From Serinus canaria (lineage: Eukaryota; Chordata; Aves; Passeriformes; Fringillidae): 64,000 nucleotides of DNA. Made by a program: the position numbers and the translations under genes. The stretch spans positions 101,302,179-101,366,178 of the forward strand of contig NC_066316.1 of the NCBI RefSeq assembly GCF_022539315.1. Direction: 5' to 3'. Below, one piece after another: positions 49,695 to 61,925 of this stretch (positions are counted from its first letter, which is position 1; each line of letters opens with the position of its first letter). A model generated the notes under the pieces. The model was given only the letters and a program-made list of their open reading frames with translations. It had not been told where the DNA came from and made no database searches.

Positions 49695-51000
49695 GGGAAA
49701 AAGGATTCAAGGAGAATCCCAGGATTCATCCCTCAGTGCTGGGGAAGTTTATGGAGTAAATCATATGTAGTAAATCATCTCAGTGCCATCACGTGGCGCA
49801 GGACAACCACGGAATCAAGCCCAGCCTGCATGGGTTTAGGAAAGGCAGTTTGTCCTGCTTGACAAACTTGATCCCCCCTGTGACAAGGTGACCTCCTGAG
49901 TGGATGAGGGAAAAGCTGGGCATGTTATTTGCCTGGGCTTTGGTAGAGCTTTGACACCTTTTCCCACAGCATTACTCTGGAAAAACAGGTTTCCCATGGT
50001 GTGAGCAGATGCATTTTTTGCTAGGTGAAAAACTGACTGGATGGCAAGTCTCAGAGAGGGGTGGTGAATGCAGTTACATCTTGTTGGTGTCTGGTCAGTA
50101 ATGGGATTCCCCAGGGCTCATTACTGGGGCCAGTCCTGTTTAATAGCTTTACTGATGATCTGGATGAGGGGACTGAAGAAACCCTGAGTCAGTCTATAGA
50201 CAACATCAATTGACTGGGAATGTTGACCTGCTGGAGGGCAGGAAGGCTCTGCAGAGGGATCTGGACAGGCTGGACTGATGCTGAGGCCAGTTGTAGGAGG
50301 TTCAACAAGGCCAAGTCCTGCCCCTGGATCATAACAACCCCTGAAGTGCTACATGCTGGGAGAGAGTGGCTGGAAAGTGGCCAAGAGGAAAAGGACGTGG
50401 GAGTGTTGGTCAACAGCAACTGAACATGAGCCAGAGTGTGCCCAGGCAGGCAAGAAGGCCAGTGGCACCTGGCCTGTATCAGAAATAATGGCCCCAGCAG
50501 AGCCCAGGCAGTGATCATCCCCCTGTAGTTGGTGCTGGTAGCTACAAGAAGGACATTGAGTGTGTCTGGAGAAGGGCCATGAGCTGGTCTAGATGCTGAG
50601 TCATATGAGGAGCTGCTGAGAGAGCTGGGGGTGTTTAGCCTGGGGAAAAGGAGGCTCAGGAATGACCTTATCACTCTCTACAACTCCCTGAAATTAGGTT
50701 GTAGCCAGGTGGGGGTTGGGTTCTGCTTCAGGTCACCAGCGACAGAACAGGAGGAAGAGACCAGAGGAGGTTCAGGTTAGGTATTAGGAAATACTTCTTG
50801 ATCCAAAACACTGTCAAGAATTGGAACAGGCTACCCAGGGAAGCAGCAGAGTCACATTCTTGCAAGAGTTTAAGAGATGTGTAGATGTAGCACTTGGGAC
50901 ATGGCATATGGTTTAGTTGTGGACTTGGCAGTGCCAGGTTAACAGTTGGACTTGATGATCTTGAAATGCTTTTCCAAGCTAAATGATTCTGTGATTCTAT
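49695..51000 (+). mobile_element. CR1 LINE, longest copy (reverse transcriptase relic)
   Basis: About 1.3 kb of CR1, from within the ORF2 reverse transcriptase domain to the element's 3' end. A relic of the early RT region (around NPRIHPSVLGKFME) comes first, then CATGGGTTTAGGAAAGGCAG. Next is [14 protein letters not shown] from 50103, the RT fingers/palm box. The catalytic FADD box is decayed to SIDN (50193-50204) in the same frame, with a stop at 50211. Further blocks match the CR1 ORF2 C-terminal domain, and the copy ends in AAATGATTCTGTGATTCTAT. Frameshifts and stops are many. It is a dead, 5'-truncated copy. Its 3' tail type equals the fragment at 36.75 kb. Confidence 0.95.
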
Positions 51001-54000
51001 AAGAAGTCAAGCCCAAGGACACACTTTACTTGGCAGAAAGGCAGTATTGATCTTAGAAGTAAAGGCAGTGATTGGGCACCAGTACAGGAACCTCTCTCAC
51101 CCATCAGACTGGTAAAACCAGAAATAAATGCAAGTCAATGGATTTGTACTTGTAGGCAATACATTTCAGAGCACGATAAAGTCTTGACTGCAGATGTACC
51201 TTGAGAGACAGGTATATGCTTTATATGATTTTACCAGTATAATTCTCTTGTTTTCTTGCTTGCTTCTCTTTCAAGTGTATCCTTGGCATCCGGCTCTGGT
51301 TTCACGATAGGTAATCCACTGGTTTTTGTCCCTGGTTTGCGTGTCTCTAACTGTGTGACCCCATTTCACTGCATTGAAAGAAATGTAGATCAGTTCATAG
51401 GTTATACTAGAACTGGTATTTCTCCTCCATAGTTCTCCTGCAATTTAACATATAAATAACTGCTCAAGACTGTTTCTCAGGGGGGAGGGTGAGAGGGTGA
51501 AGCCATATGAAGTGCTTACTGCATCTCAGAGAAATACATCTGGTGAGGCTGCAGAGTGCATTAGCTCACCAAGGTGATGAAGTGAAGTTTGAAATGACAT
51601 TTAAGTGCCATGAGGGACAGCTGAAAATGAGAGCTACTGACTGTGTAAGGCTTTTTCTTTCAACATACTGAAAAGCTTTAGTTATTCTTGCTAACCTGCT
51701 GCTAGCCCAATGGGACAAGGTTTATAAATATTGAAGGAAAAAAAATAAAGTTTCCTCTACTTGAACATTTTTCACAGTAGCAATCTGATAGCAATGTGCT
51801 TATACCTAGACGATGGTGCTGGGTTTGCTGATGGAAACAAGCCACATCTCAATGCCAGTGCCTCAATAGACACAAATCACACCCTGGATTCTGCCCAGCC
51901 TAGAGAATTACTGAACTGTAATAATATGAATAGTCACATCATCAAAAGGAGCACTGACACCTTTACTCTCTGGCTTGATTTATTTTCCTTTTATGAAGAA
52001 TTTTTAGAATATATTTTACAATATAACATAAAAGAAATAAGAATGTTAGGATATGTAACAAAAATAACTTTCTTCATATAAAACCAATAAAGATATCTGT
52101 CCCATTTGCCAGGTGTTTTGAGATAGAGCAAAAAGAATAAAAGCAACACAGTATTCACATATAGTATTGTAAGGACAAATAATAATGACATCAAACAATT
52201 CTGTAGATTTAGCAGAATCAAGGACTGAGCATCTCCACCTGACTCGTGGTCCCCTAGTGTCCACTGACAGAGAAAACCTGGGCTAAATTTTTCAATCTTT
52301 TCTTCATTAGTCTATGGCTCCATGATGTCTTAGATTAGCCTAATGAGTGGTGTCATTGGACATCACACAGTTTGCTAAATTTTTAAATTTGGTGAAGAAA
52401 CGTTTTGCATACATCCCACAGAAATAGTTATGTCTACAGAAGCGACTGCTTTACAAATTCAGTGATTTGAAACTAAAGAAATGTCATGGTGTGCTACACT
52501 TTTAAATAATTTACAGTTTAGAACATTTGTTATTGTTGCACAGAATCAACCCAAAATCCTTCTAAAGACCTTTTTCCCCCTTCTACAGTATATTTTGAAC
52601 TACAGATTACTTTGCTAAGAACTAGTATGTTATCACTTTTCAAAGGTTATTGTATTAATTTTGGAAATTCACACTGAATGATTTTTTTTTTCTCTGAAAT
52701 GAATGCCAAAATTCATACCAATTTCACAAGTCCAGGATTTTGTTATGTTTTTTTATAACTAATTGCATATTATCATAATTATAAATGTGTTAGATGTCTT
52801 ATATAGAACTCAAACTGGTCTTGCACAAGCTTCAGAACTATTTTTAACAAATATTTCAGAGATACATTCACTGTGTTTTGTGAATCCCAGTAAAAATCAC
52901 CATCAAGTCTTGAGCATTGCCAATTATAATTTCAGTTTGCCTAAGCAGAATAAATGCAAACATTTAGTACACACCAAGGATACAAACAGGGCACTCACTG
53001 ACTTCTCCTGGACATTTATACTAAAATGAATTTTAAAACAAATTATGAGAAATAGTGAAATGGAAACAGCAGACACTGATTATATGCAAATGCTCACAGC
53101 ACTGGGTATGTACATTTCTCTCTGGAACAGAATACATAGCAAATTGTCTGAAAATTTCAGAGTGAGAATTTTCTTTGGAATAGGGCTTCCATCTATAAAA
53201 CTGAACTTAAAAACAGAGGTGGAATTCCTACAAATCCTCCCTGTTTGGACATCTCTGTACATTATGTTATTAATTTCTGACACTTTGTTGTAAGTCTTTA
53301 GCAAGGGCTTTGGTACTTAGCATTCTATGATTTATTTAATATCCGTGCTCTTAATAGGGCTGTAAAAGTAATTGCTTTGGATCTTCTCAAGTGGAAAGCA
53401 AATCTTTTTGGTTTCCCAGAAAAATATTAATTTCGGGCACATAGCAAGGAAAAAATTCCTGTAGAGGCTGGAAAATGTGCTCATACACCTGTATGAGCTT
53501 GGCTGCTTTATGTTTCTGAGGTGAGAATCAGTTGCCGCAAGAAAATCTGACACTCATTTTGAAGACAAAAAAAATTTGGTTAAACTCTCACAGACAGTGT
53601 CAGAAAGTATTAGATTCAAAGGTAAGAGTGCATCTGTAAAAGTGGAGGCAGGTTTTCTTTCAGGGAAAGCACAGTTTCACTTCAACAGCAATTTAAATCA
53701 TAGTGCTATGTGCTACTGCTGTTTGTCAGCAGAACCATGTAGGTAAAAATGCCACGTGAGTGGAGAAGCAGAAGACTGAACCAATGCAGAGCTACTAAGA
53801 AGTATTATGTTTATGACAACAGTGCCCAGATAGCTCTGATAATTAACCTAACTTCACACAAAGAAAATCTCAAAGTGCCATTTGATGATGCAGTGAGCTA
53901 TATTTGCAAGCTGTGTATTTTGAAAGCCATGGTTGAATTTCAGGATATGGACAAAGACCTTCAACTATAGATGAATTCTAATATTGTATTAAAATAAAAC

Positions 54001-54109
54001 CAAACCAATTGCTGAACAGACACCCAGGGAACTATTGTGGTATCCTGCATGCTGGAATGCACCTCCATAAGGGTGCAAGCACCTGCTCACCACAGGGGCA
54101 GTTATGGGG
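51001..54109. other. AT-rich unique non-coding sequence
   Basis: Three kilobases with short unconvincing open frames on both strands and no recognised repeat. Confidence 0.5.
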
Positions 54110-54202
54110 TCAGACCAGGCTGTGCTGGGTTTGCAGCCCTCGAAGGAGCCTGTGCAACCTCTCTGGGCAGCCTGCTCCACTGCTCCACCATCCTCTAGGG
54201 AA
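54110..54202 (-). mobile_element. CR1 LINE fragment (minus strand)
   Basis: The block GCAACCTCTCTGGGCAGCCT followed by GCTCCACTGCTCCACCATCCTC is the reverse complement of a very conserved CR1 ORF2 C-terminal region. The copy is short and diverged. The 110 bases to its left may also belong to it but are not clearly recognisable. Confidence 0.75.
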
Positions 54203-54825
54203 TTGTATGAGAAACTGAGAAGGTGTTTTTTTTTAACAGATGCTGTGTTATTGAGGCATCAGTCATCTGTTTCAGGGGTGAATACCAGCCCCATGAGCAT
54301 AGAAATAACCCAAAAAAGTTCTGGGTTATTTTCAGAACAGTGGTGATGAAATAGAGCACAATCAGAAACCATTATTTGCATGGGGGGGAAGGAAGAGCAT
54401 TACAAATCCATGGATGAAATCAGCTGATAAATTTAAACTGAAGAGAAATGGTACTAACCCTTTAAAATTTTCAATTATTTTGAGGAAACTACTTGGCCTA
54501 ATTTCAGGCAGAGAAATCCATTAGAAATCCTCAGAGAAAGGGTGAGCCAAGACAATCACTTCAGCAAGATATTTAAACAAGGCTCTGTGCCAGTAAATGA
54601 CTCAGTAAACCTCAGGTTTTGTGTGTGGTTTTTTTCTCTTAAAATGTTAAGTCACAGACAAAGTGCAGAAAGCTGCAGCAGAGATGGAAGGAGGAACTGG
54701 GAAATCTCTTCATTACAGCTGAGTGAGGATTTTTCTACAGGAAGATCTTACACTTTTCTCCAAAATATAGTACTTTAATTTCATCTCAAGAAAGTTGAAG
54801 CAAAATCGTAAAATTATAATCTTGC
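54203..54825. other. Unique non-coding sequence
   Basis: Nothing recognised. Short open frames only. Confidence 0.45.
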
Positions 54826-54960
54826 TAGGGAGGGAGTGAGGGCGTAGTGGCAGGTAGGGAGGGCTGTCGGGTCGTGGGTGGAGCGGAGTGCTTGGGAGGG
54901 GTCGGTTGAGGCTGGTCGGGAGGGATGGGAGGGTTCTTTATGCTGTCTTATTCTTCTTGC
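54826..54960 (+). repeat. G-rich tract with quadruplex potential
   Basis: Many GGG runs on the plus strand (GGGAGGGAGTGAGGG, then TAGGGAGGG, then GTCGGGTCGTGGGTGG, then GGGAGGGATGGGAGGG). Several CpGs stand out against the AT-rich flanks. It fits a degenerate minisatellite or a G-quadruplex-forming tract. Confidence 0.55.
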
Positions 54961-54970
54961 CGTTCTTCTT

Positions 54971-55043
54971 GCTTTCTTTCTTTCTTTCGTTTCTTTCTTC
55001 TTCTTTTCTTTCTTTCTTTTCTTTCTTTTCTTTCTTTCTTTTT

Positions 55044-55095
<52 letters not shown>

Positions 55096-55098
55096 TCA
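54971..55098. repeat. (TTTC)n polypyrimidine microsatellite
   Basis: About 128 bp of almost pure pyrimidine, irregular at first and then about twelve clean CTTT units. The apparent long hydrophobic or basic reading frames across it are translations of the repeat, not genes. Long mirror-symmetric polypyrimidine tracts can form triplex (H-DNA). Confidence 0.95.
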
Positions 55099-55361
55099 TG
55101 TGGCAGAGTGGCAGAGATCAATATTTTAATTTCCAAGTTCACCTTTGCTCCCTGCACCTCTAGTGATGCTCTGTGAGAGCCGTGATGCCTGACAGAGCCA
55201 GACTCTCCACCTCTCCTCCATTTCCCACCCTGGTCACCCAGAGCAATTATCTGTAGCCACACAAGTCAGGGAGGCAAAAGCAAAAAAGAGGAAGATACAG
55301 GTTTAACCATCTGTTTTATTTAACCAGTTTTGCTGAGTGCAGTAGACCCACTTTAGGCACC

Positions 55362-55746
55362 TGTGGTTTTGTCCACAAGGGTCCCAGGATGAGGGAAGAG
55401 ACGAGAAAGTTGACTCCATGTTTCAAAAGGCTTGATTTATTATTTTTGGATAGATAATATATTAAAACTATACTAAAAGAATAGAGGAAAGGATTTCACT
55501 ACAAGGCTAAGCTAAGAATAGAAAAGGAATGAATAACAAAGGTCTTCTCTCAGACCGAGACCGGCTGGACAGGTGAACTGTCATTGGCCCATAATTGGAA
55601 ACCTGACGAGGCCAATCACAGATTCCCCCCATTGCATTCCACAGCAGCAGATAAGAATTGTTTACAGTTTGTTCCTGAGGCCTCTCAGCTTCTCAGGAGG
55701 GGAAAAATCCTAAAGAAAGGATTTTTCATAGAACATGTCGGTGACA
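55362..55746 (-). mobile_element. Solo LTR of an endogenous retrovirus (385 bp, minus strand)
   Basis: Plus-strand edges are TGTGGTTTTG at the left and GTCGGTGACA at the right, giving TG..CA termini. GGCACC occurs on both sides (55356-55361 and 55747-55752), a perfect 6-bp target duplication. On the minus strand, CCAAT-type motifs (from GGCCAATCACAG and ATTGGCCC) precede an AT-rich TATA region. An AATAAA signal follows (plus TTTATT at 55436-55441) before the terminal U5. This is a different LTR family from the pair at 12.4 and 35.5 kb and resembles an abundant passerine LTR. No internal viral sequence remains. Perfect duplication and clear edges suggest a relatively recent insertion. Confidence 0.93.
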
Positions 55747-56523
55747 GGCACCCACTGTGTAAAGGATGGAAGTCTGTGATGCTCTAAGTCACTGTTCCTC
55801 CTCTGTATTGCACCTGGGCAGGACCCAGCCATGTCTGTTCAAGCAGCCTGTTTCTTCCATTCTAGCTTTCTTTACAACTGAGGGCTTTGGTTTGTCATGT
55901 TTGTCCTGTGAAGGAGAGATTTTGGTGGAAGATGTTTGAAGTATGGGAGTAGCAAGCAATTGTGAACCCCCACCAGATGGATCAAAGGGTGAACTGATGG
56001 AACATTTACCAGCAGATGCCATGGACTTCATGGCTGTGAGACCCAGGGCCCTTTGGGAGAAGAGTAGAAAACATCAGACTGTATTGTCAGATCTGCCTGT
56101 CCAACCTGCTGAGGGCACAGCTGGAAATTAATGTCCCTGCAGACAGGTGTAAGAAGGAAAAGCAGATTTTTTCTGTGAAGATTTTACCACGTGTTGATGG
56201 CTCTGAGCTTATTTATGTCTACTGTACCATTAGATTCTCTCAGAGGTCAATGAATGATCAAAAGATCTACCCAAAATGCAGGTATTTCAGAGGGAAAAAT
56301 AAGCCTATGTGTTCCATTTCATTGCTCTCCACATATGTTAGATTCCTGCAGAATGGTCCTAACACACCAAAGCTGACAGTTATCACTGTAAGATAAAATT
56401 CTGAGACCTCTTTTTAATTTGGCCTGGTCAAAAAACCCCAAAATAATTGTATAATTATGTCATAATTATCACAGAAAAACATCTTCCTCATCCAAGTTTT
56501 CAGCTTTCATTAATTTGGCTAAA

Positions 56524-56553
56524 AAACCAAACCAAACCAAACCAAACCAAACC
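56524..56553. repeat. (CCAAA)n pentanucleotide microsatellite
   Basis: About six copies of a 5-bp CCAAA unit on the plus strand. Confidence 0.9.
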
Positions 56554-59500
56554 ACGCCACATTAGCATCTGACTTTTTAAAAACATAAACATAATTTCTT
56601 AATATGATGCTGAAGATTATATTTGTATTACAGTGTTTAGGGAACAATGATAGACTCAATACTTTTAAAACATGTAGGTAAGAGAATTGCATGCTGGTAA
56701 TACATGAGTGTGGAAGGCAGGTAGTCTGTGCAGGACTAACTCTAACAGAGAAAAGGTCAGGTCTCCTAGGAAAAAGGTTGGTCTTGAGCTTTCACCTCAG
56801 AAATTACTTGGCTTCTGGTGCTCCTTAAACAGTTCTACTTTGCACTGACTTTTACCCAAGCTGCATTACAACATGCTAATGCTTCCCAAATTCATTTACA
56901 TAAATCAATCAGGGATAAGAATGCAAATGGAAAAATCTCAAGGATATGAAACAATTTACTTGATATTAATTATTCTTCATAGAGAATATAATTAGCCTGG
57001 GAGAGAGGTGATTTTGATTAATATTTGCAATGATTAAAAAGAAGGAAGCCCAAACCAGCAATATCTACACTTGATTCTTTCAAAGGGCCAGTTTCAAAAG
57101 GCTGAAAACCATTATGAACCAGATCAGGCAGGAGGCGGATTTTAATTTAAAACACACAAATAATAATCAGAAATTGTTTAAGAACACTTTAATAGGTATT
57201 CAGAAATACACACTTTCACACCTGTGAAAGGCCACAGTGGTTGAAAACACGAGCTGATTTTGGAAATGAAAGCAGCTACACGTGCATGCATGCAAAAATT
57301 CTCCCACACATGTGGATGCACGGATGAGCAAACTGAGAGTGTGCTGATTGGAAGAAAGAAGATACTATTAATAAGAGTAATACATTTTATATTAATATGG
57401 TAGAATTTTAGAACTGATAAGAGAGTCACAGGTAGAAAAAATGTTTGACCATCAAGCATGCAAGTTAAGGCCTCCTGAAAGTTTGCATATTTATTTTATA
57501 TGAAATTTCTGTATTGTGTTGCTTGGCAGAAAGATTAAGAAGACAAGGAAGAGGAAAAGGCAACTTCAACTTTTCACACATTTTCCAGTTGGGATCTTCA
57601 GAAGATGGCAAACAGCAACAATTTGTGTTAGAACTTTTGATGTTGGCAATTACTGACAATTGACCTACAGCAAGAGGATGCATTGGAGAAGGAGTCTTTA
57701 GGTTCCTTAGTGGTGATTTTCACTGACTCTAAGATAACCTGAAGAAGTTGCACAGGAAAGAACCCATGCAACATCACCCCCACCCCAACATTCTGTTACC
57801 ATTTCTGTTACCTTGCATGAGTAATAAGGAGTCTATTAGATTGACATCAACCCTGGGGCAAAATAGAGTGGCTGATGGTTGTTAAATACAGAACTAGAAG
57901 AAAATGAGGAGGGAAAGATTTTTTTAAAAAGCATAAATACCTTATGGGCAGCTAAAAATCAATCCCAAGTTTGAATGTTTAATTTTTGCAAGCAAGATTG
58001 CTGCTACAATGGATTCCTACAAAGTATTCAATTCAGAACTAGTCAACATTTCAGTTAAGAAATTACGTGATTAGTAAAACCAGAAACTTGACATCAGATG
58101 AGTTCACTAAAACCCAGTTAGTACAGACACAGGGAGACATAACAGTAAATATCTTTTACATGTCAGATTTGTTTACACCATACAACAATTTTATCAATGA
58201 TCTGAAAAACACACAGAAACATTTTGTTAGAAAAGACAGCAGATTATTTTCATTAAATATTGATGGATTCACAACTGTATCATACCATAAGAGTTCTTCA
58301 CATAAAGGGGTGCAAACAGATTTAAAAAAAGTGTCCATCAGCTTTGTTTGTTAATTTTTTTAAACCTAAGCTCTTACCCCACTCAAAAGCTCTCAGATTA
58401 TTTTTGCTTGTTGAAACACTGTTCAGGAGAAGCAAGCCCAAGAGTAAGCAGACAAATGAAAAGCTTTGACAGAGAAGCAATACAGAGCATCTACAAATGT
58501 GCCTCTCATCTGCTTATCAGGCTTGTCATCATCCCAAAACGACAACAGCTCCAGTGATCTCATTTTTACCGTATGAACCAGTTTAGATCAGCCACTGAGA
58601 AACTCTCTATTGCAGCTGAAAGGGCCTTAAAAATAGGACATGCTTTAATAATTTTACTTGCAACTGAAATCAAAGCTGCAGTAAATTCTGTGGCAAGTGA
58701 TCTCATCTCTAAATCAATATTAATGTGCAAGACAGCAAGCCACTTTACTATTATATATGGTTATATATATAATAGGACCAGCCATTACATATTACATTAA
58801 TAATTATGATTATGTTATTCTTCTGGTTGAGGTAGCTAAAACTCCCATGCAGGCCTGTGAATGACCCCCTGTACCAAAAGAAAAAAATTATCACTACTCC
58901 CTGGTAAGATAAAAATTGGCAGCACATAAGGGATGGTTCTCATTTCTGTACACCTCCAAAAGTAGCAGGAAGGTCACGATCAGTAGAAGTATGTGAAGAA
59001 TGCATAAAGATCAAAAGACAAACATACCTCTCAAATGTTTTTTCAGTGTCGCATCTGATTTTAGAATGGATACATGCGGTGCTCCAATGTGGGATATCAG
59101 CAGACAGAGTTTTTAGCTGGTAATAACTCCTGTGTGCACACATATATTCCTTCTTCAGAAGAAGTACTTTAAAAGGCACTAAAGCAAATCAAGGGCTTTG
59201 AGATGTTTTGTATCAGCTGCATGCCATTTTATCTTGCAACAAGAGACTGGGCGAGCCACTCGAGCTGTTTTTGATCCTTCCACAATTCTGCTTGTAATGT
59301 CACCAGATAATTTGGTACTAGGAAAATGTCACATCAGACACAGATACAGGGAGCACACACTTTGACAACGTTCTAACCATAGGGAGATAGAAAGTGCAAC
59401 TACTTATATGGTCCTAATCACCAGGCTATTGAGCAGCTCAGGTATTTAATGCTGCTGATTCCCACAGCCTGCCTATGAGGTAGGGGAGTTTTATTAGCAT

Positions 59501-59681
59501 GTGCTCTGTCAGAGCCTTGTGTTATTTGATAAAACAAAATAGTCGCTCCAGGTAACACAGAAATTCTACAAGGAAGCCACAGATATATCCCAGACACAAA
59601 CTGCACAAAGATCTCTCTGGGAGAGATAGTCTGGAAGCAGAGAAAATAAGCTGGACTAACCATTTAACAAAGTTCTCAGCT

Positions 59682-59729
59682 TTGAGGTAGAAATTCTGTT
59701 TTTCTGTTGAGGTAGAAATTCTGGTTTCG
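59682..59729. repeat. 25-bp tandem duplication
   Basis: TTGAGGTAGAAATTCTG occurs at 59682-59698 and again at 59707-59723, giving a period of 25 bp with a slightly diverged remainder. Confidence 0.85.
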
Positions 59730-60949
59730 TAAGTTCAAATGAGATAACATGCAACAGATCAAAAAGCAGTCATCACACTTCTTAGTTCTGTGTACATTTA
59801 TCACAAAATCATTAAAGAATTCTATAAATTTAATTAAACCAGTTCCCCAATAGTGTCACTAAGTAATGTCTTACAATTCCAGTTTACCAAATGGCTTCAA
59901 GAGAATAGAGTCAATAAGCAGAAGGGATTCATCTGTAGCTGTTTACAAACTGTCAGGACCCTGCAATTCATTTCAGATCTGGAGCTGGCTCAGAGCATCC
60001 TCACACGTCCTCACTACCTGCACAGTAGTGGCTTTTCATGTGTCATCTCTGTGATAGGCAGGATGGGCACTCAGGAGAGAAAATAAAAGGATTTCTGGGA
60101 TGCCTAAGATTGCAAAACAGGTTTTTTAAAAATTAGTATATCTACTACAAGACTAATTGATGCAGTTTGAGTATAAAAATTTACCTTTGAATTTCAAATG
60201 TGTAACACAAGGGAGTTGCCATTGCCTACAGACTACTTAGAAAGGTATGGGCTTCATTTCAAATATAGTAGTCTTTCCTTTTGTCTGTATAGTTTATTGT
60301 TTCTAAGTTATTTTTATTTCATTCACATTCTTTTCCTTTGTACCATACTAAAAAGTGTCTGTTTTTCCCATACACTGAAACACTGTTATTAAATATGTTG
60401 TACTTCTTAAATCCACAGAGGCTTCCTGGCTTTTGCAGTACAGACATATGCAAGTTTTCAACACTAAAAATTAAAAAAGGGACTGGAAATAAAAGGGAAA
60501 GTTTTTGAAAGTTCTATAATTTATGATTACCTGACTGCATTTTCAGAGTCAAACATACCTCCAGAATATCTTGCTTGCTAGGAAAGTCATAAAGCACTGC
60601 TTCACATTGAGTTTGCCTTGAAACAAAGCTCATTTGCATTTTGCACCACAGGGAGTTAGTTGTAAACTTCCACACAGCAAGGTGTGAACAGAGTAGTGAC
60701 AACAAACTATGAATTATACAAAGATGTAATCCAATTCACAGAATCACCATAAAGCCTGAGTACTTATCAGGTGCTTATATTTGCACAAAAGTTCTCTGAG
60801 TATTAAAAAAACCCTAACACTAAACCAGGCTTTGCAATGCATTGGTTTTATCAACACCTTTTATAACTTAAGAGATGGTTGAAATGGCATGGAAAGTAGC
60901 CTTGCCTGTGAGGGTGGTGAGGAAGAGGGCTCTGAGCCAGGCATGTGCA

Positions 60950-61223
60950 GTCCACCCTCACAGTGACAGTGGCAGGACACAGGGGAATGGAGCAAAGCTG
61001 CGACAGGGTTGTGTCCTCTGGTTGGACATGAGGAAAATGTTCTTCACTAGAGGTGGTTGGTCACTGGAACAGGCTTCCCAGGGAAGAAGTCACAGTGGCA
61101 AAGTCTGCCAAAGTTAAGGTGAGTCTTGATGATTAGCTCAGTTTTCAGTGTTACTGTGAGGAGCAGGACATGGGACATGATGAACTTAAAAGGATCCTCT
61201 TAACTTGGTATATTCTATGACTC
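60950..61223 (+). mobile_element. CR1 LINE fragment (3' end, diverged)
   Basis: Relics of the CR1 ORF2 C-terminus are visible in translation (LDMRKMFFTRGGWSLEQASQG). They are followed by a diverged 3' UTR ending in TTGGTATATTCTATGACTCT. It is older-looking than the 24.3 and 50 kb copies. The left edge is uncertain and could reach about 60,890. Confidence 0.85.
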
Positions 61224-61879
61224 TACTAAAGTCTGATTCAGTCTGAATTTGATTCACAGAGTTGAGAGAGGTTTTTTTTGAATTCATTTCAGCCAGCTCC
61301 TTCAGCAAACACTCTGCCTTTTCTAGTTCATCTAGATTTTCTATATTTCAGGTTTTCCAACTGTGTTTCCTTAAAATATTTCTAAGTGGAAAAAAAAAGG
61401 TTTTGTGTTATACCTTTGGCAGATCCATCAGAAATAGATGCTCCACATGATGTTGGGTTTTTAAGGATAGTTCTTAGTGCTGAAAAATTCATTACTTGCA
61501 GTTAGGTAATCATGAAGTCTGTCTTCCAGCTTTAAAAATATATAAACAGAAAACACTTTTTAACCTTTTTCTATGGCCATTAAACTGGAGCCCTAAAAGT
61601 ACTGGAAGAGCATGAGTGGAAATCTTTCTCTGTAGGAAAACTTTGGCTTTGTTCTGCAGTTAATGGTCAAACACTCCCTCTCACTGACAGATTAACATGG
61701 TTTACAAAAATCTTAAAGGAATGGATATTTGAGGGATAGATAGTTATTGGAGAATTTTGTTTTGTTACATTAAATGCAATTAAGGAAGACAAAAGGTAAT
61801 AAAGTAGTAGGTTCAACAAAATGATAATGCAGCAATTATTGGGAAAGTGAAACTTAGAAATAAAGGGAAGCACTGTCAT

Positions 61880-61925
61880 AACAAACAAACAAACAAAATA
61901 AAAAAAAAAAAAAAGAAGAAAAAAA
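61880..61925. repeat. A-rich (CAAA)n tract
   Basis: Four CAAA units followed by a long A run with occasional G. Confidence 0.85.

Larger units (their letters stand above)
55753..60949. other. AT-rich non-coding sequence
   Basis: No gene recognised. A GC-moderate stretch at 55.79-56.13 kb carries overlapping open frames on both strands (80 codons minus, 62 codons plus) without known motifs. A CCAAA array lies at 56.52 kb and a 25-bp tandem duplication at 59.68 kb. Confidence 0.5.

Noticed and set aside
50189..50674. 161-codon minus-strand open frame.
   Set aside because: It is antisense to the CR1 reverse transcriptase relic on the plus strand.
54878..55262. Long open frames across the TTTC array on both strands (Phe/Leu/Ser-rich and Lys/Glu-rich).
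   Set aside because: They are translations of the microsatellite, with no codon complexity beyond the repeat.
55789..56131. Overlapping open frames with protein-like composition on both strands just right of the LTR.
   Set aside because: No family recognised, no splice signals examined that support either strand; left as unexplained sequence.
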